Origin: Candidatus Wallbacteria bacterium
GTDB taxonomy: Bacteria; Muiribacteriota; UBA6191; JACPRK01
Length of the DNA stretch: 64,000 nt
Assembly: GCA_016213845.1 (NCBI GenBank)
Contig: JACQZN010000014.1
Location: 62,001 to 126,000, forward strand
Direction: 5' to 3'
Under the pieces are notes generated by a model. It did not search any database. It worked only from the letters and a program-made list of their open reading frames with translations, and had not been told where the DNA came from. A program made the position numbers and the translations under genes. This document shows, piece by piece, positions 47,501 through 55,600 of the stretch. Every line of letters begins with the position of its first letter. Positions within the stretch are counted from its first letter, which is position 1.

Positions 47501-48285
47501 ACGACGCCGTGAAATCCGAGCCCCTTGGCGTGTTTGCAGATCAGCGAGAGGCCGTCGTCCAGGTTGACGAACGCCGCCCCGCCACCGGCGGCGATCTCGG
47601 CGTAGGCCTTGAAGTAGGTGCTGACCAGATCGCCCACCAGGCGAGCGTTGGATTCCGACCCGGCAGGGCTGCGAAGGGCGGCCTCGAAGCTCTCCGAGTC
47701 CCATCCAGCGGCGAGGTCGCCCCAACCGGATCCGGCGCCGGCCGCGGGCTCGTTGAGATGCGTGAAGAACTCTTGCTCTCCCAGCTTCGCGCGCATGCCC
47801 TTCGCATCCTCGAAGAGCTTGTCCGAGAGGAACACACCCGGCGGGCGCGTGTCGGGAAAATGCCGGCGCACGTGATCGACGTAACCACCCAGGATGCGAA
47901 CCTCCATCGAGGGCGCGCCGATCATGTGAAAGGGCACCAGCAGCAGTTTCTTGCCCTCCAGCCACTGCGAGTGCTTTCCGACGACCCCAGCCAGCTCCGG
48001 GATCGAGCGCGCGTCTGCGTCTCCCCTGAGCAGAGCGTGGAGCACCGCCATGAAGTGGCTCTTGCCGCTTCCGAAACTGCCGTGCAGATAGGCCGCCTTG
48101 CTGCTGCACCCGGCCAGAGCACCCTGGATGAGACCCAGAGCGCGGTCGAAGCACTTCGCGAGCTGCTCGGTGACGACGTAGTCGTCCAGCGTCGCCTTCG
48201 TGTGCTCGACGCCCTCGGTCAGTTTGAGGACGAAGTCGCCCTTGTGGACCCGTTCGGGGATCTCGATGACGTCGCGGATGAGCAT
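44548..48285 (-). CDS. pglY: BREX type 2 ATPase PglY
   Basis: 1245 residues. Walker A is GSFGSGKSH at about residues 69-77 and Walker B is VVFFLDELILW at about 261-271. The N-terminus IPERVHKGDFVLKLTEGV is characteristic. PglY is the large P-loop ATPase of type 2 BREX, related to BrxC of type 1. The C-terminal ~90 residues include a Pro/Gly-rich linker and a final acidic helix. Its stop overlaps the pglZ start as GTGA. It lies 18 bases after the DUF5615 toxin gene end and so is probably in the same transcript. Confidence 0.94.
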   Translation of the reverse strand: MLIRDVIEIPERVHKGDFVLKLTEGVEHTKATLDDYVVTEQLAKCFDRALGLIQGALAGCSSKAAYLHGSFGSGKSHFMAVLHALLRGDADARSIPELAGVVGKHSQWLEGKKLLLVPFHMIGAPSMEVRILGGYVDHVRRHFPDTRPPGVFLSDKLFEDAKGMRAKLGEQEFFTHLNEPAAGAGSGWGDLAAGWDSESFEAALRSPAGSESNARLVGDLVSTYFKAYAEIAAGGGAAFVNLDDGLSLICKHAKGLGFHGVVFFLDELILWLASRMADQEFVSREGPKLAKLVESGTADRPVPLVSFVARQRDLSELVGQHVPGASQLSFADVLKWWEGRFDRVTLEDRNLPAIARRRILKPRSEKAAGELARAFEQTAGAREEVMRVLLTSEGDRDQFRDIYPFSPAFVQALIALSSMLQRERTALKVMLQLLVNQRETLQLGDLVPVGDLYDVIAEGDEPFSEEMRRQFENAKQLYHRKLLPLLEQEHGVRLEQLSNSAPEHAKVRAFRTDDRLVKTLLLSALVPDVEAFRDLTAARLAALNHGTIRTPIPGNEGSAVLTRVRKWAAQVGEIRVGEEAANPTITVQLSGVDTEGILEAGRTVDNTGNRQAKVREVLFRQIGLQAQDTLFNRHEFVWRGTRRLMDVLFGNLRDRDRLPDSSLVSQEDVWKVVFDFPFDDPGHGPSDDLARLEAFRVNNRPTRTVCCVPSFLSLQAQAGLGKLVILDHILVGNRWEDATRHLRAVDRQAARTLLENQQRELREQLVQVLEAAYGVAPAREGMLDKTHSLAQHFVSLDPSFAPRPPIGAHLREAFVHLMGQMLESQFPAHPQFGCDEVKPAVLRKVLDQVRAALEQPDGRVIVDKPLRSMMKEIAQPLKLGEMHDGPFVLGHHWKEHFERKLAAEPGPLTVAKLRAWTDEPHPMGLPPEVQDLLILVFAEQTSRSFHLHGGPVAVTLGRIPDDVELREQPLPPAEDYRVACERAAKVLGLTVSPLRNASNVSELVAQSRQKAADLRGPASSLVRELETRMKALGLDAAGTNRMKTARASLALLESLHAASDGAMATVWAKASLTTSAEAMAHSITKAEVVLQALKSANWALFETALTLGGVHATSVDPLRQRLTDGLTKDEYAVGLAAVLESAEREATRLLGQAASAQPTGGPPGGSGGKPAPRNAGVEPPPTPVPHKQDPPRASPGVKLVEQGEEPCLDLDQARQLFRTLQGKLESDADNRIALTWTLLRRERQP

Positions 48286-48303
48286 GGTGGAGTCTCAGGA
48301 GCT

Positions 48304-48672
48304 TCAGAGTCGAGGCTTTCGGATTCGAATGCGGAAACGGTCGATGATGATCAGTGCGCCGGCCATCTCGTCATCGGGGACTTGCTCGAGCAGCCGCGCC
48401 AGCGCGCGCTCGGTCTCCTCGACAGTGGTGGGCCAGACCCGCAGCCGGATCACGCCACAGTGGCTACCTCCCGGCAGAAAGCGGATGTCGGCAAAGTCCT
48501 CATCGAACGTGACGATCAAGGCTCGCATCTGCTGAGCCCAGACGAAGATGTCGCGATCCGACGCCAGCGACAGCTCGACCTGCGAAGTGTGAAGGACTCT
48601 CCAGGACGGGCGCTGCTTCGACAACCACGGACCGATCTCCCGTGGGACGTTCTGATCGAGCAAGACGGTCAT
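48304..48672 (-). CDS. DUF5615 PIN-like protein, probable toxin
   Basis: 122 residues from ATG 48672; an in-frame upstream start lies inside the antitoxin gene. The fold is PIN-like: VLLDQNVPREIGPWL at the N-terminus (conserved Asp), then VTFDEDFADI with acidic residues, and GVIRLRV. DUF5615 proteins usually follow a DUF433 gene, and the pair is regarded as a toxin-antitoxin module with the DUF5615 partner as probable nuclease. Here the two genes are four bases apart, inside the BREX operon between pglX and pglY. Confidence 0.85.
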   Translation of the reverse strand: MTVLLDQNVPREIGPWLSKQRPSWRVLHTSQVELSLASDRDIFVWAQQMRALIVTFDEDFADIRFLPGGSHCGVIRLRVWPTTVEETERALARLLEQVPDDEMAGALIIIDRFRIRIRKPRL

Positions 48673-48676
48673 CGCC

Positions 48677-48898
48677 TCAGGCACGGGCGACGACCCTCTC
48701 TTCATCGATCACCTCGGTGGCGTACTCCAGGGCAGCCACCACGTCCTCGCGTGTCAGCTCCGGGTACGCTTCCACGATCCGTTCGAGGCTGTAGCCGCCG
48801 GCGATCATTCCGAGCAGGTTCTTGACCATGATTCGCGTGCCGCGAATGCAGGGCTTTCCCGAGCAGATGGCCGGGTCAACGCTGATTCTGTCTGTCAT
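48677..48898 (-). CDS. DUF433 protein, probable antitoxin
   Basis: 73 residues from ATG 48898. The family signature is strong: ISVDPAICSGKPCIRGTRIMV at the N-terminus, then a small HTH-like part (LERIVEAYPELTREDVVAALEYA). DUF433 proteins are usually DNA-binding antitoxin partners of DUF5615 proteins. It is the first gene of the pair and lies 52 bases after the pglX stop. Confidence 0.88.
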   Translation of the reverse strand: MTDRISVDPAICSGKPCIRGTRIMVKNLLGMIAGGYSLERIVEAYPELTREDVVAALEYATEVIDEERVVARA

Positions 48899-48950
48899 GC
48901 TCCACACCCCTTTCGCAGGGTATCACTCGGGGTCTCCACAGCTTGGCCGG

Positions 48951-51900
48951 TCAGGCCCCGCGACCTCTCTTCGTAGGCTTCCATTGTCGCAGGTCGTCGA
49001 GCGTCAAGCCGAGAGCGCGGGCTTCTTCCTGGACGAAGCCGTCGAAATAGTCGCCCATGCCCTGGCCGAGGTCGGGGTCCGGGTCGTTGTGCCACTGCTT
49101 CAGCCAGGGAATCAGCTCCAGCAACCCGGCCAACAGCGGGGTCAGGCGGGTTGCGTCCCAGCCCTCGGACTCCTTCCTCTCGACGTAGGTGGCAGCCAGG
49201 GCGCGGGCTTGCTCGAGGTGGTCCCACCCGGCCCAGCCGAGGACGGGTGAGGGGTCGGCGTCGCGTTCGGCGTGCGGGTACAGGACGAACCGTTCGCGGG
49301 GCACGTCCAGCTTCCCGCGCAGGCGCCAGTAGGTGGACTTGAGGAAGTCTGCGGAGGCGTACTTGGGGGGCACTGCTATCCCCTGCCCTTGCCCTTGCCC
49401 TTGCCCTTGCCCCTGCCCGCTAGCACCGGGCGCCTGCCCCTCATCCTCGGCTCGCTGAAGTTCCCAGGTTCGTTCCCACTCGGCTCGTTTGCGGAGGCCG
49501 GTGGGTTTGTAGCGGAGGACGGGCAGGAAGGGGACGGCCTCGTCGACAGCCAGCTCGGCGACGAGGCGGGCGAGGTCGAAATCGGGGCGGCCGCGGTAGA
49601 GCTCGGCGACCTGGAGAAACTCGGGGTCGGCCCGGAGGCGATCGGCCAGGCGGGCGGTGCTGAGGAGCCGGTACTCGGGCCAGTACTTGCGGTCTTCGAG
49701 ACGATCGAGGAGCCAGCCTCTCAGGGCGCGCTGGAGGCGCTCGTTCCAGGGCTCGGTGTTCCAGCGGCGCTTGTACTCGGGTTTCTCGATCAACCGGATG
49801 TTCGGGTTGGATTCCGTCAGCTCGAGGCGGCGCTGGACCCGGCGTCGGTAATCGGCGGGCCAGTCGGACGGGAAGTCGGCGATCGGGGTGGAGCCGTGGC
49901 GTTCGAACCAGGTGGTCGCCAGCTCGCCGCGGGCCATCGCGCGGGCCATCGCGATCTCGAAGGCGCGCTGGCCGAGAGCGAGGGGTGGCGTGTCTTCGAG
50001 TGGGGCGACGGGGGCGTCGTCGAGAAGCCCGTAACAGCGGTAGCACTCCCAGTCGAGCTCCTCCTGGTGGGCGATCATCAGGGCGCGGACTCGGTGCCAC
50101 TCGGCCTCGGCGGTGCGGAGGCGCTCTCGGGTCGGAGTCGCTTGCGTCACGAGAGCCGACGGCTCCAGTGAGGAGAGTTGCTGCGCAAGGTCGTCGAGGC
50201 GGCGGGCGCGCTCGAGGGGCGTGGTGCGCGGGAGGGGGAACTGGCGCATCTTGGTGCCGTCGTGCTGGTAGAAGTCGTGCCACTTCTCATCCTTGGAACA
50301 GGCACCGCCCGGGCCGCCCTTATTGTGAAAAACCTGCTGCATCCAGAAGCAGCCGGTGGAGCTATTGATGGGGCCGAGGATGGCGAGGTGATCGTCGACG
50401 GAGGCGCCGGGAGGCAGCTTGATGACGGGGGCAGTCTGCTTGAAGACCTTGCCGCCGCGGTCGAGGACAAAGTGGTTGTGGGTGGCTACTTCGGCGAAGG
50501 TGATGGAGAGGGGGGTGCGGAGTTTGTCGACGGTGAGGCGCCCGAACTCGTACCAACGTAGTCCCGCCTGTACTTTGGTTTGATTGCCAAACATCCGGCT
50601 GTTGGCGAGGCACGTTCGCGCAGGCCACAGGTATAAGAGGCACGCTTGCTCCGGGTTGTCACTCACCGGCTTGAACTCGTCGGTGTACGGGAAGACAACA
50701 ACATCGAGATCGCCCATCGCCCAGTCGCGGACCGCATCGCCAACAACGAGGGGCCTGACGTCCCGAACGCCCAGGCCTCTTCGGCGGGCGACCGAGATTG
50801 GCGTGACGTACATGTCGTCCTCGAGCGTGAACGACGTGATGCCCACTGACTCAACGCTAGCGTCAAGAGTGCAGCGCGCAGTTTCCTCCAACTTCTCCCT
50901 CAGCTCCGCTGCCCCACCGCCGCCCAAGCTCCACGGATGGCTGCTGAAACGCGCGCGCGCCACATCGCTGACACTGACGAACTCGCCCTGTGCGCCGGCT
51001 TGGTCGATCAGCCCGACGATCTCGCTCCACACCCTGCCCCGCGCCGGGTCCTCCGGCGCCGAGGGCTCGCCGCGAATGCCCATCACGGCTCGCACCACGG
51101 CGTCGACCGGCCGGCGGTTCCTCGCAAACAGGATAGCCGTCGGCGTTCCATGGCCCGGGATATAGGCACCCGAGGTGTCAAGGACGTGCGTCAAGTCCCA
51201 GCGGGGGATGAACTGCTCGATCAGCTTCTTGCCGAACTCCCGCTTCATGAAGGAGTTCGACACGATGGTGCCGATGTAACCGGCGCCGACCTCCGAGGCC
51301 CGCCCTTCGACAAGCTCAGGGCGAGCGGAGTCACGTCCTTCGGCTTTGAGCGCCAGGTCGAAGAGGCACTCCAGGAACGGCAGCACCAAGGCGTACTTCC
51401 CGCTGCACGCGTCATAACGCTCGCGATACGCCCGATTCAGCACCGGATCGCTCACGGTGATGTAGGGCGGGTTGGCGACCACGGCGTGATACTGGCGGTG
51501 CAGAATGCGCCTCAGTTCATCCGCGTGCTCCGTGGAGTAGAGATGCCCGATCGGATCATCCCCGACCAGCCGTCCCTGGTGCCCGCGCCCGGTGTCCCCT
51601 CGGATTGGCCCGTGCAACAAGCTATCGCCCACCGCAAGATGGAGCCGAAACCCTGGCGCGTCGGCCAGCCGCTCCACCTGCCCGACCCGCAGCGCCGCCA
51701 GGAGCAGCCGGAACCGCGCGATCGCCACCGCGAACGGATTCAGGTCCACCCCGGCCACGCCGTCCAGCGCCCGCTGCGCCAGCTCCCGGCTGTGAATCGC
51801 CGGGTTCTCCGCGCACCACAGCGCGTGGAGCCGCGCGAACGCGCCCAGCAGAAAGTGGCCCGAGCCGCAGGCCGGGTCGATCAGCCGCACCTCCTGGTAA

Positions 51901-52574
51901 CCGAACTCCCGGATCGCCGGCGTCAGCGTCCGGTCCAGGATGAACTCCTCCACGAACTCCGGCGTCTGCAACAGCGCGTAGCGCTTCCGCACGCTCTCCG
52001 ACAGGTCCTGGTACAGGTCTCCCAGAAACCGCGTGTTCCACTCCGGGTCGGTGAAGTCGTGGACCAGCGTCCCCGTCGCGGGGTCGATGCGGTGCCAGAA
52101 CTTCACGACCTCCGCGGCCCCGTCGGCCGAGAGCGGCAGCTCCCAGAGCGAGCTGTGCCCCTCGTCCAGCAGCTCCCGCATTGCCGGCAGCTCCGCCAGA
52201 TCCCGGAACACGGCCTGCAGGTACTCCCGGTCGCTCGCCGCCGGCTGCCTCTGGAAGAACAAGCTCCGCTGGTCCCTCGCATGCCCCAGCCGCGGACCCG
52301 GCCCCGCCAGCCGCGGTGGGTCCACCAGCCCGTTATCCTCCAGAAAACGCGCAAAGACCGAGGCCAGCACCCAGGCCACCGCCACCTGCGAGAGGTACTC
52401 CGTCAGCCAGACTTCGTAGGCCAGCCCCGTGCGACTCCCCCGCCTGGCCGCATCGTAACGCTCGCGCACCTGCGTGGCCAGCCCCGGCACTTCGGCGCAA
52501 TGCTCGCGAAGGTCGTCCTCCAGCCTGGAGACCAGCTTCTGGCAATCCTGCAGCAGCGCTCGAGAATCGATCAT
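48951..52574 (-). CDS. pglX: BREX type 2 adenine-specific DNA methyltransferase PglX
   Basis: 1207 residues. PglX methylates the host DNA motif that marks self in BREX. The SAM-binding motif is LIDPACGSGHFLLG (about residues 231-244) and the catalytic motif IV is NPPY (368-371). The C-terminal half holds the specificity and helical regions. Two repeats interrupt it: a TTCGAC-type insert giving RPELVEGRA (about residue 418) and a six-unit Gly-Gln repeat (about 1053-1064). Neither breaks the frame. It lies 59 bases after pglW, and both are on the minus strand. Confidence 0.95.
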   Translation of the reverse strand: MIDSRALLQDCQKLVSRLEDDLREHCAEVPGLATQVRERYDAARRGSRTGLAYEVWLTEYLSQVAVAWVLASVFARFLEDNGLVDPPRLAGPGPRLGHARDQRSLFFQRQPAASDREYLQAVFRDLAELPAMRELLDEGHSSLWELPLSADGAAEVVKFWHRIDPATGTLVHDFTDPEWNTRFLGDLYQDLSESVRKRYALLQTPEFVEEFILDRTLTPAIREFGYQEVRLIDPACGSGHFLLGAFARLHALWCAENPAIHSRELAQRALDGVAGVDLNPFAVAIARFRLLLAALRVGQVERLADAPGFRLHLAVGDSLLHGPIRGDTGRGHQGRLVGDDPIGHLYSTEHADELRRILHRQYHAVVANPPYITVSDPVLNRAYRERYDACSGKYALVLPFLECLFDLALKAEGRDSARPELVEGRASEVGAGYIGTIVSNSFMKREFGKKLIEQFIPRWDLTHVLDTSGAYIPGHGTPTAILFARNRRPVDAVVRAVMGIRGEPSAPEDPARGRVWSEIVGLIDQAGAQGEFVSVSDVARARFSSHPWSLGGGGAAELREKLEETARCTLDASVESVGITSFTLEDDMYVTPISVARRRGLGVRDVRPLVVGDAVRDWAMGDLDVVVFPYTDEFKPVSDNPEQACLLYLWPARTCLANSRMFGNQTKVQAGLRWYEFGRLTVDKLRTPLSITFAEVATHNHFVLDRGGKVFKQTAPVIKLPPGASVDDHLAILGPINSSTGCFWMQQVFHNKGGPGGACSKDEKWHDFYQHDGTKMRQFPLPRTTPLERARRLDDLAQQLSSLEPSALVTQATPTRERLRTAEAEWHRVRALMIAHQEELDWECYRCYGLLDDAPVAPLEDTPPLALGQRAFEIAMARAMARGELATTWFERHGSTPIADFPSDWPADYRRRVQRRLELTESNPNIRLIEKPEYKRRWNTEPWNERLQRALRGWLLDRLEDRKYWPEYRLLSTARLADRLRADPEFLQVAELYRGRPDFDLARLVAELAVDEAVPFLPVLRYKPTGLRKRAEWERTWELQRAEDEGQAPGASGQGQGQGQGQGQGIAVPPKYASADFLKSTYWRLRGKLDVPRERFVLYPHAERDADPSPVLGWAGWDHLEQARALAATYVERKESEGWDATRLTPLLAGLLELIPWLKQWHNDPDPDLGQGMGDYFDGFVQEEARALGLTLDDLRQWKPTKRGRGA
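49381..49416. repeat. Hexanucleotide repeat in pglX
   Basis: Six six-base units (CCTTGC or CCCTGC on the plus strand) encode a Gly-Gln run in the C-terminal part of PglX. The unit keeps the frame, so copy-number change would alter only linker length. Confidence 0.88.
51304..51324. repeat. Dispersed TTCGACAAGCTCAG repeat inside pglX
   Basis: CTTCGACAAGCTCAGG, the same motif as at 22421. In pglX it encodes part of RPELVEGRA after the NPPY region and looks like an in-frame insertion. Confidence 0.72.
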
Positions 52575-52633
52575 GGTCTCTTTGGCGGTTCCTTTCCCGG
52601 AGAGCCTGTCATCGCAGGGTTCTCAATCCGAGG

Positions 52634-55600
52634 TCAGTCCAACGCGACCTCGACCGAGGGGGCGGCCCGATGGGCGTTCTGCAACCACGACACGGGAATG
52701 CGGGCCCACTCGCCGGGTGTGAGCACCGGTACGGGCCGGCCATCCACGACCGGCAGGGTCTGCTGATCGTCTCCCACCACGAGCACCCAGAGGCCGTGCA
52801 GCCGGGTGCCGCTCGCCGGGGCAGGCCGGCCGACTCGATCCCGCAGGCCCTCGAGCAAGGACAGTTGATCGTAGCGAGCCAGCAGCCCCGGGTGCATCAA
52901 CAGCACCGTGCGCTCTGCGGACTCCAGACTGGCCTTCACGGCCGAAACGGCCCTCTTGACCAGCATCTGCAGGTTCAACCAGTCGCGACTGCCGGCCGCC
53001 GCCCCGTCCGCTCGGCGCACCACGTCCCAGCGGGCGCCGCCCTTCGCGGCAACCTCCTTCATCCGGCCGATCAGCAACGTGTCCAGGCTCCGCGCGTCGA
53101 CCTGGAAGCGCCGGGTCAACTCCTGCTCGGCCCGCCGCTGGAACTCCGGCGGTGTGACCAGCACCAGGAAGGCCCCCTCGCGCTCGGCCCGCTGGAGCCG
53201 TTCCTCGAACTGGCGCGCCTGGGCGATCTCGGGGGTCACCTCGACCGGACCACCGAGCGAGGTGTCCAGACGCTCGAGCGAGGGAGGCGGCGTGCTGACC
53301 CCCGCCAACGTCACGTGCGGGGGAAGGTAGGCCCCCAGGCCCCTGGCAGCCGACGCGTCCCAGTCCAGCTCCAGGCCCGCGTCCCTCAGAAGCGCGTCCA
53401 GCTCGGGCGGGTCCGGCAGCGGCTCGGCCAGCGGATAGCGGGACTGCACGCGCTGGCGGATCAACTCCACCGAAAGTTGCCGGGTCCCCAGCAGTGCACC
53501 CTGGGACAGCCGCAGGGCCCGCAGCGCCGGCATTCCTCGCGGATAGAGCTCGAGCCGGCTCGAAACGGCCGCACCCGCCGACGCCGCGGCCGCCAGGTGG
53601 ATCAGCCCAGACTCGGCCAGCGGCGCAAATCCCTCGGGGGCTGGCACGGCCAGCAGTCTCTCGACCACGGTGGCCTTCGCCGGGAGCGGGTCCTGAAGCG
53701 CCAGGCCGTCGGCCTCCCTTCCCAGGCGGAAGGCGTAGTCGGCCAGCGTCTGCCCGTCCACGACACCGTTTCGCGCGGCCAGGACCCGCTTGCCGATGCG
53801 GCGAACCATCCAGCGAGGGTGCTCCAGAAACAGCTCGGTCTCGGTGGCCGCACGAACGACGGCCAGGCCTGCCCGGTGTCTCTCGGCGCCACTCGAGGCG
53901 GAGCCGCGGGTCAGTAGAACCATCTCCGCCAGCTCGGGAATGGACATCAGCCCCGACTGCCCGTCGAGAAGGGCGGCGAGCTCGTCGCGTAGCGCAGTGA
54001 GCGACGCATTGCGTGCCCAGCGTTGCCGGGCCTTCGTCAGAGCGATGCTCAGGACCGGCTGCGTGATCCCCACCACGCGGGCGGCCTCACTTTGACTGGG
54101 CCACGTCCACCCCTGCGCCTCCGGCGGAGCGTCCAGACCCAGGAGCAGGCGCAGGGCTCGGTGAGTCGCGTCGCCCCCTGGCTTGTTGCGCGCCGGCAAC
54201 AGTTTCTCGACGATCAGATCGACGCTTCGAGCGGTGCCTCCCTCGGCGTCGTCACTGGTCGTCGAGCGAGTCTCGCGACCAGGCGTGGCGGTCTCGGCGA
54301 GAACGGCCACGGCGGCCTGGATGGCCTCCAGCACCTCCCGTCGAGTTCGGGTGCCCACGCCGCGCATTCGCGGGATATCGGAGGCACGGACCGCCAGCAG
54401 GTCCTGTACCAGGGTCGCGCCCAGCCGCTCCAGCGCGCTCAGGGCGTTGGTGCTCAGTCCCAGCTCGACCAGGGACGCGGCGGGCTGCGCCTTGCGCAGA
54501 CGAGTCTCGAACGGCTCGACCGACTCGGCTGCGGCACTCGCCGATCGCACGGTCGTCGATTCCCAGATCCGTCGCCAGGCTGCCAGCATCTCCTCGGCGT
54601 TGTCGAACCGACGGGTCGGATCTCGACGGAGCGCTTGCTCGAAGAACGCGGTCATCGGCTCGCGGAGCGCAGGCTCGAGCAGATCGGACTCGATGGTCGC
54701 TTCACAGTCGATGCTGGCGGGATCGCTGTCGCCGGCCCCCCAGCGCGGCACCGTCCCCGTGGCCATCTCGTGCAAGGTGACGGCTGCCGCGAAGCGCTCG
54801 GCGTTCAGGTCCCAGCGCGGCGGCTTGCGCAAACAGAGGAACGGGTCGAGGTATCCAACCGTTCCGGCCCGGATGCGCTCCGGCGGCGTGCGCGACAGGG
54901 AGAAGTCGAAGAGCACCAGGTGCAGCTCGTTGCCGCGGCCGCGGGGGGCGATGCCGAGGTTGTCCGGTTTGATGTCCCGGTGGGGCACTCCCATCTGCTC
55001 CAGGTAGCGAACCGCTTCCAGCAGATCCTGACCCCAACGCTGCAGCAGCTCCGGGTGCAAACGACCGTCCTGCCGCAGTCGTTGACCCAGTGTCTGGTCC
55101 CCCGCTTGAGCCAGCAAGAGGGCCGTGCGCTCCCCCAGCTCGAAGTACCCGTGGAACTGGACAATGCCCGGGTGGTGAAGCGTGGCCAGGATCTCACCCT
55201 CTGCCTTCAGATGGGGATTGTGCTCGGGGGTGAGGGCCACCTTCAACACGATCTTCTGGCCACCGCGATCGACGAGATGAACGACGGACACCGCCCCTGT
55301 TCCCAGGCTGCGCTCGACCACCATGCCGCCCTCGAGACGGTCGCCTTTCTTGGCCTTGACCGGGTCGACGAAGACCTCGGGTGCGGGGCAAGTGAACTGC
55401 TCCTCCACCTCTTCGAGTTGCTGCAGAAACTCATCGACCGAGGCCAGCCTGGAGATGGTCTCTGGGTAGGTACTGGCCTGGATGAGAAAATCGAGGGCCT
55501 CGGGGATACCATCGACGACCCCGGTGAGCCTCAGGCCGTGACCGTCGTGCAGCCGCTGCTGGAGCTCGACGAAGGATTCCGCCGGGCGTCTGCCGGCAAA

